Below are positions 26,866 to 34,527 of a stretch of 51,584 nt of DNA, piece after piece (within the stretch, counting starts at the first letter, position 1; each line of letters begins with the position of its first letter). The position numbers and the translations under genes are program-made. The notes under the pieces were generated by a model, which saw only the letters and a program-made list of their open reading frames with translations, ran no database searches and was not told the origin of the DNA. Source of the DNA: CAYLNH01 sp964384625 (GTDB lineage Bacteria; Verrucomicrobiota; Lentisphaeria; JABSQK01); the NCBI GenBank assembly GCA_964384625.1, contig CAYLNH010000016.1:1-51584 (forward strand), in the 5' to 3' direction.

Positions 26866-27551
26866 CGATCAGCATTACCGGCATCGGCTGGGTTACGGTC
26901 GACGGCTGCGGCCAGGGCCGCAGCGACGCGGACTTCGTCAGGCGGCGCGGCACCTTGGAGCGCCTGCGCCGCAAGGACGTGTTTGTCGAGTCCTACCAGC
27001 GCTTCGGCCGACTCGACGAATTCAGCAAGGTCGGGCTGGCGGCGATCGCGTTTGCGCTGCGTGATGCCGACCGCGAGGAGTGGGAGCAGAAACGGCCCAT
27101 TGGCGTCATCGCGGCGACGGAGTTCGGCTGCCTGCATACCGACCACGAGTACTACCATACGGTGATCCCGCAGGACGGCTTGCTGGCCAGTCCCAACCTG
27201 TTCGCCTATACCTTGCCGAACTGTTTTCTCGGCGAAGCCGCCATCCGTTTCGGCCTGACCGGCCCGAGTTATGTAATCAACGATGACCAGCCGGGCGCCT
27301 TGACGGTCCTGGAAGTCGCGGCCGACACGTTGGCGCAAGGCGACTGCGACGCGGTTCTGGCGGGCGTCGGCAACCCGAGCACCAGGGAGGCCATGGGGCT
27401 GGAGCCGGTGACCCCGCCGGGTGCAGTCTTTGTCCTGTTGGAACCGGGCGGCCGGGGCGCGGCACTGACCGTGGACGGCCGCGTCTGCGTGGCCGGTCAG
27501 CCCTGTGAGAGCTGGGAAGATGTCGTCCGCCTGGGACGAAAGGAACTGTAG
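26862..27551 (+). CDS. Short KS-like chain-length factor without active-site cysteine
   Basis: A 229-residue protein homologous to the N-terminal half of ketosynthases (MTISITGIGWVTVDGCG... GLTGPSYVINDDQPGA). Where an active KS has its nucleophilic cysteine the sequence reads NDDQPGA, and the C-terminal half with the catalytic histidines is absent. This is the profile of the small ApeC-type partner (Ketoacyl-synt_2-like) that shapes the tunnel of its KS. It follows KS at 25729 with a four-base overlap. It could instead be a decayed gene, but the clean frame and tight coupling favour function. Confidence 0.82.
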   Translation: MTISITGIGWVTVDGCGQGRSDADFVRRRGTLERLRRKDVFVESYQRFGRLDEFSKVGLAAIAFALRDADREEWEQKRPIGVIAATEFGCLHTDHEYYHTVIPQDGLLASPNLFAYTLPNCFLGEAAIRFGLTGPSYVINDDQPGALTVLEVAADTLAQGDCDAVLAGVGNPSTREAMGLEPVTPPGAVFVLLEPGGRGAALTVDGRVCVAGQPCESWEDVVRLGRKEL

Positions 27552-27554
27552 ACC

Positions 27555-28820
27555 ATGAAGCTGAAACTGATCTATCCGACCTGGCCGAAGCTGTCGCGGC
27601 AGACCGAATTCCATCTGCCGCCGCATGGGCCGGTTGTGTTCGCTGCCACCGTGCCGGAAGACGTGGACTTGTCGTTTGTCGACGACAACCTGCAGGAAAT
27701 CGACTACGACGAACACGTCGATCTGGTCGCGATGTCGACCATGCTGACCTGTCAGTTGCCGCGCGCTTTCGAGATTGCCGACGAGTTCCGGGCCCGGCAG
27801 GTGCCGGTCATCTTCGGCGGCATCGCCACCATGCTGCACAGTGAAGAAGTGAAGTTGCATGCGGACTCGGTGTTCCTCGGCGAGACCGAGGGCCGGTTTG
27901 CCCAGGTGATCGAAGACTTCAAGGCGGGCAAGCTGAAGCCGGAATACAACTACATGCAGCAGAACCCGGCGACGGAGCTGATCGGGACGGCGCGCCGCGA
28001 GATTCTGGACCGGGAGTTGTACAACTATCGCGGTGTACAGATGGTTGATCTCGTGCACGCCTCCCGCGGGTGCAAGTTCAACTGCTTCCCGTGCTGCACG
28101 CGTTTCCTCGGCGGCAAAGGCTTTCGGCCCCGGCCGATCGACAAGGTAATCGAGGAACTCGAGAGCATTCCGAACAACCGCCTGTTTATCGTGGACAACT
28201 CGCTGGCGCAGGATCGCGACTGGCTCAAGGACCTCTTTACCGCGATGAAACCGCTGAAGAAGAAGTGGGTGTCGCATCCCGTGCTGTATGACGAGGAGAT
28301 CCTGAATCTCGCTGCCGAAGCCGGGTGCTGGTACGTCTATCAGGCGGTGTTCGACACGTCGGACGTGATCCGCGACCGAATCAAGATGCTCAAGGACAAC
28401 GGCATCGGCATTGAAGGTACCATCCTTCTCGGCACCGACGACCAGGACGTGGACTACATCAAACGGTTGGTCGACTTTCTCTGCGAGAACAAACTGGACA
28501 TCGCCGAGTTTACGATCATGACGCCATTCCCGCACTCGCCGATCCGGGCGCAGTACGAAAAAGAAGGGCGCATCTTCAGCAATAACTGGATTGACTACAC
28601 CTGCGATAAGGTGGTGTTCCAACCGAAGAAGATGACGCCTGACGAACTCCAGGAGATGTACGAATACGCCTGGGACACGTTCTACGCCGACGCCGGCTAC
28701 CAGCTGAAGATGGGCGAGCTCTTCCGCCGCGTCATCCGTCGCGAAATGGACGACGGCACCTACCGCCGGTATAACCCGCGGAAGCGGCGTGCGTTCAAGG
28801 AAGACGCCGGTAATCGGTAA
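27555..28820 (+). CDS. Radical SAM protein with cobalamin-binding-like N-terminus (first)
   Basis: A 421-residue radical SAM enzyme. Residues about 1-125 look like a cobalamin-binding Rossmann domain (VDLVAMSTMLTCQLPRAFEIADEF... VIFGGIATMLHSEE), though the DxHxxG motif is missing, as in many class B enzymes. The [4Fe-4S] motif CxxxCxxC is at Cys173, Cys177 and Cys180 (RGCKFNCFPC), followed by a TIM-barrel part (GIGIEGTILLGTDDQD). Such enzymes methylate, cyclise or otherwise modify unactivated carbons. It is in the middle of the polyketide operon, so the acyl chain or aryl head is a candidate substrate. The last three residues and the stop codon are formed by heptamer repeats. Confidence 0.87.
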   Translation: MKLKLIYPTWPKLSRQTEFHLPPHGPVVFAATVPEDVDLSFVDDNLQEIDYDEHVDLVAMSTMLTCQLPRAFEIADEFRARQVPVIFGGIATMLHSEEVKLHADSVFLGETEGRFAQVIEDFKAGKLKPEYNYMQQNPATELIGTARREILDRELYNYRGVQMVDLVHASRGCKFNCFPCCTRFLGGKGFRPRPIDKVIEELESIPNNRLFIVDNSLAQDRDWLKDLFTAMKPLKKKWVSHPVLYDEEILNLAAEAGCWYVYQAVFDTSDVIRDRIKMLKDNGIGIEGTILLGTDDQDVDYIKRLVDFLCENKLDIAEFTIMTPFPHSPIRAQYEKEGRIFSNNWIDYTCDKVVFQPKKMTPDELQEMYEYAWDTFYADAGYQLKMGELFRRVIRREMDDGTYRRYNPRKRRAFKEDAGNR

Positions 28821-28878
28821 TCGGTGATCGGTAATCGGTGATCGGTAATCGGTGATCGGTAATCGGTAATCGGTAATT
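28809..28878 (+). repeat. Heptamer array GGTRATC, ten units
   Basis: Ten tandem 7-bp units (GGTAATC or GGTGATC, the last GGTAATT) from 28809 to 28878, fading into GAAAATT and GGCGATT up to about 28892. The first two units encode the end of the upstream radical SAM protein and its TAA stop. The same heptamer occurs inverted at 29405-29432 and in direct orientation at 41324-41428. Confidence 0.93.
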
Positions 28879-28903
28879 GAAAATTGGCGATTGGAGACAA
28901 GGA

Positions 28904-29380
28904 ATGGCTGACTACGCCAAGAGTTTTCGTGAGCTGAATGTCTATGCCCTTCAGAAGAAAGTGTCCCGCAGGATCTTCATACCCACCAAACGGTTTCCTC
29001 GTGAGGAAGCGTTCTCGCTGACAGACCAGGTTCGGCGGGCAGTGCGGTCTGTTGGTGGGCAGATCGCCGAAGCGTGGGGAAAGAGACGTTACCCCAAGCA
29101 TTTTATCAGCAAATTGACGGATGCAGACGGGGAACAGATGGAGACACAGCATTGGCTGGACGAGGCCCTTGATTGTGGTTATATCTCCAACACGGAACAC
29201 TCCGAACTTATCGCCGATTTGGAGGGGATTGGTCGCATGTTGGGAGCCATGATGCAGAAGGCTGACAGATTCTGTGGCGGCGATCCATGGGGAATCCATG
29301 AGGAGCTTGCGCTCCATGGCCAGCAGAGTGTAGCTGAATTTTTTTCTGACTCGACCGACCTGACAAACCACGAGAACTGA
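28904..29380 (+). CDS. Four-helix-bundle protein (S23/Avd-like family)
   Basis: A 158-residue protein. Residues about 5-120 match the small four-helix-bundle family found in 23S rRNA intervening sequences and as Avd in diversity-generating retroelements: FRELNVYALQKKVSRRIF, FPREEAFSLTDQVRRAVRSVGGQIAEAWG, then a helix with QHWLDEALDCGYI. The C-terminal 35 residues are an extension. The family's stand-alone role is unknown; Avd binds nucleic acid. It interrupts the polyketide operon and is bounded by heptamer arrays in opposite orientation. No reverse transcriptase or rRNA is near. The ATG at 28904 is used with GGAG seven bases upstream; the TTG at 28877 lies inside the repeat. Confidence 0.85.
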   Translation: MADYAKSFRELNVYALQKKVSRRIFIPTKRFPREEAFSLTDQVRRAVRSVGGQIAEAWGKRRYPKHFISKLTDADGEQMETQHWLDEALDCGYISNTEHSELIADLEGIGRMLGAMMQKADRFCGGDPWGIHEELALHGQQSVAEFFSDSTDLTNHEN

Positions 29381-29404
29381 TCATCATGACCCCTTCTGCA
29401 AACC

Positions 29405-29432
29405 GATCACCGATTACTGATTACTGATGACC
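29405..29432 (-). repeat. Inverted heptamer array, four units
   Basis: Four tandem 7-bp units (GATCACC, GATTACT, GATTACT, GATGACC), the reverse complement of the family at 28809-28878. It lies 24 bases after the four-helix-bundle stop and five bases before the GTG of the second radical SAM gene. With the left array it makes an inverted-repeat frame of about 620 bases around the gene. Confidence 0.9.
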
Positions 29433-29437
29433 TTCCT

Positions 29438-30880
29438 GTGAGCAAAGCAAACAGACAACGTATTCTCCTCGTTCATCCGCTCGGCTACGCCTCTGATGCG
29501 GCCAAGCGCGATATCGCGCGGAAGGCGAACCTGATGCCGCCGCTGGGATTGGCGAGCATCGCCGCGTACGCCGAACAGCAGGGGCTCACCGCCGACATCA
29601 TCGACTGCTTTGCCCACCCCGACTCGGATGCGCGCATCAGGGAATACCTGAAAGAACATAAGCCGGGGTTCATCGGGCTCACCTGTACGACGTCGGCGTT
29701 TCCGGATGCGGTGCGTATTGTGGAGATGGCGAAGGAGGTCCTGCCGGCAATCAAGGGGGTCCTTGGCGGCCCGCACATCTCGGCGCTGAAAGAGAAGGTT
29801 CTCGAACATGCGACGGTCATTGACTTCACCGTGGTTGGCGAGGGCGAGCGCCCGTTGGTGGGGCTGCTGGAGCACGAAGGCGAGGACCTGGATGATGTTC
29901 CGGGCATCTGCCGGCGGGATGATGGCGAGATCAAATTTACGGGATTGCAGGATCGCGGCATCAAGTTGGATGATCTGCCGTTCCCGGCGTACGACAAACT
30001 GGCGGGCTATCCGCACGCCTATAAACTGCCGATCTTCAACTATCCGCGCACCCCGAACGCCAGCTGCATCTCGAGCCGCGGCTGCCCCTATCAGTGCAGC
30101 TATTGCGACCGCTCGGTCTTCCGCAAGAGCTTCCGGTTCAACTCGGCGGAGTACGTCTACGAACACCTGAAGTATCTCAAGGACCGCTTCGGCATTCGGC
30201 ATATCAACTTCTACGACGACCAGTTCACCTTCAAGCGCAAGCGCGTTGAAGAGCTTTGTCGCATGTTGATCGACAAACCATTGAAGATGACCTTCAATTG
30301 TGCTGTGCGCGCCGAACACGTCGACCTGGATCTGCTGCAACAGATGAAGGCTGCGGGCTGCTGGATGGTGAGTCTCGGCATTGAAACCGGCGACGAAAAT
30401 CTGTTGGCGCAGCACCGACAGAACGCGGACCTGGACATGCTGGCCGACACGATTCGCGACATCAAGAAAGCCGGGATCCGGACGAAGGGCCTGCTGATGC
30501 TGGGACTGCCGGGCGAGACCGAGGAGACGATTCGCAACAGTATGGAGTATGTCTTCTCCCTGCCGATCGACGACTTCAATCTGGCCAAGTTCACGCCGTT
30601 TCCCGGTTCGCCGATCTACGAGAAGATCCATGACCTCGGCGACTTCAACGAGGACTGGGAGAAGATGGACTGCATGCACTTCCTGTTTGTCCCGCGGGGC
30701 ATGACGCGCGAGCGATTGGAGGAGTTGTTCACGGAGTTTTACAAGCGGCATTTCAAACGGCTGCGGACCATCTGGGGGTTCACCAAGATGATCTGGCAGT
30801 CCCCGGACAGTTACAAACGGTTCTTTTTGAACTTCGGCAGTTTCTTGAGTTTTGCGCGGTCGAATGAGCGAATCAGTTGA
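29438..30880 (+). CDS. Radical SAM protein with cobalamin-binding-like N-terminus (second)
   Basis: A 480-residue class-B-like radical SAM enzyme. The N-terminal domain (ILLVHP... MPPLGLASIAAYAEQQGLTADIIDCFAH... VLGGPHIS... VVGEGERPL) is a cobalamin-binding-type fold lacking DxHxxG. The cluster motif is Cys216, Cys220, Cys223 (RGCPYQCSYCD), and the barrel continues with INFYDDQFTF, VSLGIETGDENLL and LLMLGLPGETEET. The C-terminus resembles Mg-protoporphyrin cyclase/hopanoid-methylase-like relatives. The start is a GTG directly after the heptamer array with no good Shine-Dalgarno, as if the inserted element had replaced the native leader. It overlaps the glycosyltransferase gene by 17 bases. 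Confidence 0.87.
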   Translation: MSKANRQRILLVHPLGYASDAAKRDIARKANLMPPLGLASIAAYAEQQGLTADIIDCFAHPDSDARIREYLKEHKPGFIGLTCTTSAFPDAVRIVEMAKEVLPAIKGVLGGPHISALKEKVLEHATVIDFTVVGEGERPLVGLLEHEGEDLDDVPGICRRDDGEIKFTGLQDRGIKLDDLPFPAYDKLAGYPHAYKLPIFNYPRTPNASCISSRGCPYQCSYCDRSVFRKSFRFNSAEYVYEHLKYLKDRFGIRHINFYDDQFTFKRKRVEELCRMLIDKPLKMTFNCAVRAEHVDLDLLQQMKAAGCWMVSLGIETGDENLLAQHRQNADLDMLADTIRDIKKAGIRTKGLLMLGLPGETEETIRNSMEYVFSLPIDDFNLAKFTPFPGSPIYEKIHDLGDFNEDWEKMDCMHFLFVPRGMTRERLEELFTEFYKRHFKRLRTIWGFTKMIWQSPDSYKRFFLNFGSFLSFARSNERIS

Positions 30881-32042
30881 ACCAGATGAAGTCACGTTGG
30901 CCGTAGTCATCCCGGTGTACAACCACCTGGATACGCTGCGGGACGTGGTCGAACGCACATTGCCGGTGTGTCCGGAAGTGGTCGTTGTCGACGACGGCAG
31001 CACGCCGCCGGCGGCCACCGTGCTCGAGGGGTTGGACGTGACCATCGTGCGGCACGAGCGGAACCGGGGCAAGGGCGCCGCCCTGCGCACGGGCGCCGAC
31101 ATGGCACACCGGCTGGGCAAGTCGCATATGGCGACGATCGATGCCGACGGCCAGCATGATCCGCAGGACCTGCCGCAACTCATCGCCGCCGTCGAACGGA
31201 ATCCCTGGTCGTTGGTCATCGGCCGGCGCGATTTCACCGCGCCCAACGTGCCGACCGGCTCGAAGGTCGGGCGGACCTTCGGCAATTTCTGGATTCGCCT
31301 GCAGACCGGCCAGATCCCCGGGGATATCCAGAGCGGCTACCGGATCTATCCGGTCTGCGTCATCCGTGAGCTGAAGACATGGATGCGCACCTTCGCGTTC
31401 GAAGTGGAGATTGTGGTGCGTGCCGCCTGGGCCGACATCGAGCTGGTGCCGGTCGATGTTTCGGTATTCTACCCGCCGCCGGCGGAACGGGTGTCGCACT
31501 TCAAAGGCTTTTTGGATAACGTGAAGCTGTCGTTCATCAACACGCACCTGACCATGCGTTCGCTGTTCCCCTGGCCGCATCAGAAGCTGTCGCAGTTGAA
31601 CCGACGGCGCGAGAAGATCACGATCCTGCATCCGCTGCGTTCCGTGAAACGGCTGCTGACGGAAAACCTGACGCCGGCGGGACTGGCGTCCGCTGCGGCG
31701 TTGGGTGTGTTTCTCGGGACGTTGCCGTTGGCGTTCACACATACGCTGGTCATTTTCGTGGCGGCACGCTTTTTCCGGCTGAACAAACCGGCGGCAGTCG
31801 CCAGCAGCCAATTGTGCATGCCGCCGCTGGTTCCGGCGATCTGTATCGAGGCGGGCTACTTTCTGCGGCACGGCAGGTTTCTGACGGAGCTGTCGCTGGA
31901 GACGTTGGGCTATGAGGCGCACCTGCGGCTGCTGGAATGGCTGTTGGGCGCCGTGGCGTTGGCGCCGGTGTTGGCGGCGTTGATCTGGATGATCGTCTAC
32001 CTGATGGCCATGGGAGTGAAGCACAGTGTCCGACAAAGCTGA
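30864..32042 (+). CDS. GT2-family glycosyltransferase fused to DUF2062 membrane domain
   Basis: A 392-residue protein in two parts. Residues 1-235 are a dolichol-phosphate-mannose-synthase-like GT2 domain with VVVDDGST (Asp43-Asp44) and the metal-binding DAD at residues 93-95 (TIDADGQHDPQDL). Residues about 250-385 are a DUF2062 membrane domain (LTPAGLASAAALGVFLGTLPL... KPAAVASSQLCMPPLVP). It would transfer a sugar to a lipid or to the aryl polyene at the inner membrane. In several aryl polyene loci the glycosyltransferase is fused to an acyltransferase; here the acyltransferase is separate and overlaps by 17 bases. The ATG at 30864 overlaps the preceding gene; the TTG at 30852 is less likely. 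Confidence 0.87.
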   Translation: MSESVEPDEVTLAVVIPVYNHLDTLRDVVERTLPVCPEVVVVDDGSTPPAATVLEGLDVTIVRHERNRGKGAALRTGADMAHRLGKSHMATIDADGQHDPQDLPQLIAAVERNPWSLVIGRRDFTAPNVPTGSKVGRTFGNFWIRLQTGQIPGDIQSGYRIYPVCVIRELKTWMRTFAFEVEIVVRAAWADIELVPVDVSVFYPPPAERVSHFKGFLDNVKLSFINTHLTMRSLFPWPHQKLSQLNRRREKITILHPLRSVKRLLTENLTPAGLASAAALGVFLGTLPLAFTHTLVIFVAARFFRLNKPAAVASSQLCMPPLVPAICIEAGYFLRHGRFLTELSLETLGYEAHLRLLEWLLGAVALAPVLAALIWMIVYLMAMGVKHSVRQS

Positions 32043-33003
32043 GCAGAAGAGCTTCGAGACGCAGGCGCGCCGTTGGCGTGACCGGCGGATCGGGAGCAAA
32101 TGGCAGCACCGCTTCTTCTACCGCATGATTCGGTTGGGCGGCCGGCGCGGGGCGTACTTCTGGGTGTACATCGTGGTGTTCTGGTATGTCCTGGTCTACG
32201 CCTCCATCCGCCGCAAATGCGGGTACTATCTGGCCCGTCGGTTTCCGGAACGCACCGGGTGGTGGCAACGGTTCCGGGACTGTTACCGGCTGGTGTGTTC
32301 GTTTGCCAGGATCCTGGTTGACCGCGCCGCCATCGGTATCCTCGGGAAGGAGGCCTACAGCGTGACGTTCCCGGATCGCGAGCCGTTTCTCGAGGTCCTC
32401 AACGAGGACCGGGGGATGATTCTGATGAACGCCCACGTCGGCTGCTGGCAGGTGGCGGTGGCGGCACTGGACTTCATCAATAAGCCGATTTCCATGCTGA
32501 TGCAGCGGCCGCACGAACTGGACCGGCATTATTTTGAGCATTCCGGTGAGAACGCACCGTTCCGGGTGATCGACCCCGAGCTGGGCATGGGCGCGGTGCT
32601 GGAGATGATGGCGGTGTTGAAGCGCAAGGAGGTCCTGGCGGTGATGGGTGACCGCGTTTTCGGCGAGGACACGAATACAGTTGATGTGGAGTTCTTCGGC
32701 GGCCGTGTGCGCCTGCCGTTCAGCGCCTACAAACTGGCCGGCGCCACCGGCGCGCCGATCGTGGTGTTCTTCTCGCACAAATCGGGACCGAGCTCTTACG
32801 AGCTCCGGGTCGCGAAGGTCATTCGCGTGCCGGCGGCGGTTGGCCGCCGCGACGAGGAATACGCCGAATGGGCCGGTGAATTCGCCGGCGCACTCGAGGA
32901 GTACTGCCGCCGGTACCCGTGGCAGTTCTTCGATTTTTACGACCTCTGGGATTTGTCAGATCCGGCAGAGACGGCATCTTCTGAAAAGCAGAACGACGAT
33001 TGA
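32026..33003 (+). CDS. LpxL/HtrB-like lysophospholipid acyltransferase
   Basis: A 325-residue member of the lipid A late acyltransferase family: an N-terminal hydrophobic helix (YFWVYIVVFWYVLVYASI, residues 44-61) and the acyltransferase core (MILMNAHVGCWQVAVAAL... VMGDRVFG... LPFSAYKLAGATGAPIV). The usual HX4D/E catalytic motif reads His137...Gln142, so the acidic residue is replaced by glutamine. That may lower or change activity or mark a distinct acceptor. In this setting it probably anchors the aryl polyene chain to a lipid. The start is a GTG within the preceding gene. Confidence 0.85.
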   Translation: MSDKAEQKSFETQARRWRDRRIGSKWQHRFFYRMIRLGGRRGAYFWVYIVVFWYVLVYASIRRKCGYYLARRFPERTGWWQRFRDCYRLVCSFARILVDRAAIGILGKEAYSVTFPDREPFLEVLNEDRGMILMNAHVGCWQVAVAALDFINKPISMLMQRPHELDRHYFEHSGENAPFRVIDPELGMGAVLEMMAVLKRKEVLAVMGDRVFGEDTNTVDVEFFGGRVRLPFSAYKLAGATGAPIVVFFSHKSGPSSYELRVAKVIRVPAAVGRRDEEYAEWAGEFAGALEEYCRRYPWQFFDFYDLWDLSDPAETASSEKQNDD

Positions 33004-33015
33004 CAGGAGCACAGC

Positions 33016-33279
33016 ATGGAGCTTGATGACATACGCGCCAAACTGAAAGAGGTCATCATCAAAGACCTCAACCTCGAAGACTTCACGCCGGAGGAACTGG
33101 CCGACGACTCGCCGTTGTTCGGTGAAGGCCTGGAACTCGACTCGCTGGATGCCGTCGAACTCGTGGTGGTGGTGCAGAAGCACTTCGGCGTTGAGATTGC
33201 CGACATGACCGAAGGCCGCAAGGCGTTCGAGTCCATCAACAGCCTGGCGCAGTATATCAAGGACCATCAGAAGGCATGA
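33016..33279 (+). CDS. Acyl carrier protein (first)
   Basis: An 87-residue acidic acyl carrier protein. The phosphopantetheine attachment serine is Ser43 in GLELDSLDAVEL, a variant of DSL typical of dedicated type II systems. AGGAG precedes the ATG, and the 3' end overlaps the next ketosynthase by four bases. It would carry the aryl starter and growing chain. A second ACP lies at 38174. Confidence 0.93.
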   Translation: MELDDIRAKLKEVIIKDLNLEDFTPEELADDSPLFGEGLELDSLDAVELVVVVQKHFGVEIADMTEGRKAFESINSLAQYIKDHQKA

Positions 33280-34490
33280 CCGGCTCGACACGCAGTCGAG
33301 TTCCCCCTGTTCCCATTACCGGCGTCGGTTGTATCTGCGCGGCCGGCCGGGATCTCCCCGCCTGTATGGATACACTCTTCGCCGGGAAGCGCCAACCGGC
33401 TCCCTCCGCAACCGTCATCACCCAGCATCCAACGCCGTTCCCGGTCTTTGAAGTCCCGGCGGCCTGGACTCCGGACGACTACAACAGCAGTTCGGATTGC
33501 ATGAAGTCCGGCGGCCTGGCGATCATCGCCGCACGGGAGGCCTTGGTGGACGCCGGCTTTGATCCGGACGCCCTGCGCGGCAAGCGCATTGGCGTCTGTC
33601 TCGGGACGACGGTGGGCAGTGCGATGAACAACGAACCGTTCTACCGCGACGTCCGCGACGGCAAGCACCCGGACATCCAGCCGGTGACCGATTATCTGCA
33701 GGCGAACCCGGCGGCTATGGTTGCGGCGGCATTCGGACTGACTGGACCGTGGCACACCGTGAACAATGCCTGTTCGTCCGGCACCGTCGCTGTCGGCGAG
33801 GCCGCATCCTGGGTGCGTGCCGGGCTGTGTGACATCGCCATCGCCGGCGGTGCCGACAAACTCTGTCGTGTGGTCTGCAACGGATTCTCGGCCCTGATGA
33901 TCATGGATACGGATCCCTGTCGCCCCTTCGATGTGCGACGCAAAGGTCTGAATCTCGGCGAAGGCGCCGGCGTTGTTGTCCTCGAGTCGGAGGCGTCACT
34001 TGCCCGGCGCGGCAAGCCGGCGCACGCGGCACTGCTGGGCTATGGCAACAGCATGGATGCCTATCATCTGTCCGCCCCGGAACCGACCGGCACTGGTTTG
34101 CGGCGGGCCATCGCGGACGCCCTGGCTGAAGCCGGCAAGACCCCGGCCGACATCGCCTTCATCAACGCCCACGGCACGGCCACACCGGACAACGATCGAA
34201 CCGAAGGTAAGTTGTTTCCGCAACTGCTGCCCGGGGTGCCGTTCCTCTCGACCAAAGGCTATACCGGCCACACGCTGGGGGCGGCCGGCGGGGTTGAAGC
34301 GGCATTCACCGTTGCCTGTCTGGAGCAGCAACGGATCCCGGGCAATGTCGGCTTCGAACAGAGCGATCCCGAGTTTGACGGCGATCCGGTCGCTGAGATG
34401 ACTACGTTTGACGGCGATTGTGCCTTGTCCGATTCCCTGGCGTTCGGCGGCAACAACGCCGCTATTGTGATCGGGAGGGCAGGGCGATGA
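33276..34490 (+). CDS. Beta-ketoacyl-ACP synthase (second KS of the operon)
   Basis: A 404-residue FabF-type ketosynthase with Cys166 (NNACSSGT), His299 (INAHGTAT) and His332 (GYTGHTLGAAGG) all present. The acyl-binding gatekeeper region contains NGFSALMIMDTDPCRPFD. It is followed 37 bases later by a KS-like protein without a catalytic cysteine, so it probably works as a second KS/CLF pair. Together with the pair at 25729/26862 this gives the operon two full condensing units, perhaps for initiation and elongation. Confidence 0.91.
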   Translation: MTGSTRSRVPPVPITGVGCICAAGRDLPACMDTLFAGKRQPAPSATVITQHPTPFPVFEVPAAWTPDDYNSSSDCMKSGGLAIIAAREALVDAGFDPDALRGKRIGVCLGTTVGSAMNNEPFYRDVRDGKHPDIQPVTDYLQANPAAMVAAAFGLTGPWHTVNNACSSGTVAVGEAASWVRAGLCDIAIAGGADKLCRVVCNGFSALMIMDTDPCRPFDVRRKGLNLGEGAGVVVLESEASLARRGKPAHAALLGYGNSMDAYHLSAPEPTGTGLRRAIADALAEAGKTPADIAFINAHGTATPDNDRTEGKLFPQLLPGVPFLSTKGYTGHTLGAAGGVEAAFTVACLEQQRIPGNVGFEQSDPEFDGDPVAEMTTFDGDCALSDSLAFGGNNAAIVIGRAGR

Positions 34491-34527
34491 GAAGGATCAG
34501 AGGGCAGTGGACCGGCGGAGGGGACAG

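Noticed and set aside
28809..29432. Diversity-generating retroelement
   Set aside because: The four-helix-bundle protein resembles Avd, but no reverse transcriptase, template repeat or variable-repeat target is present.
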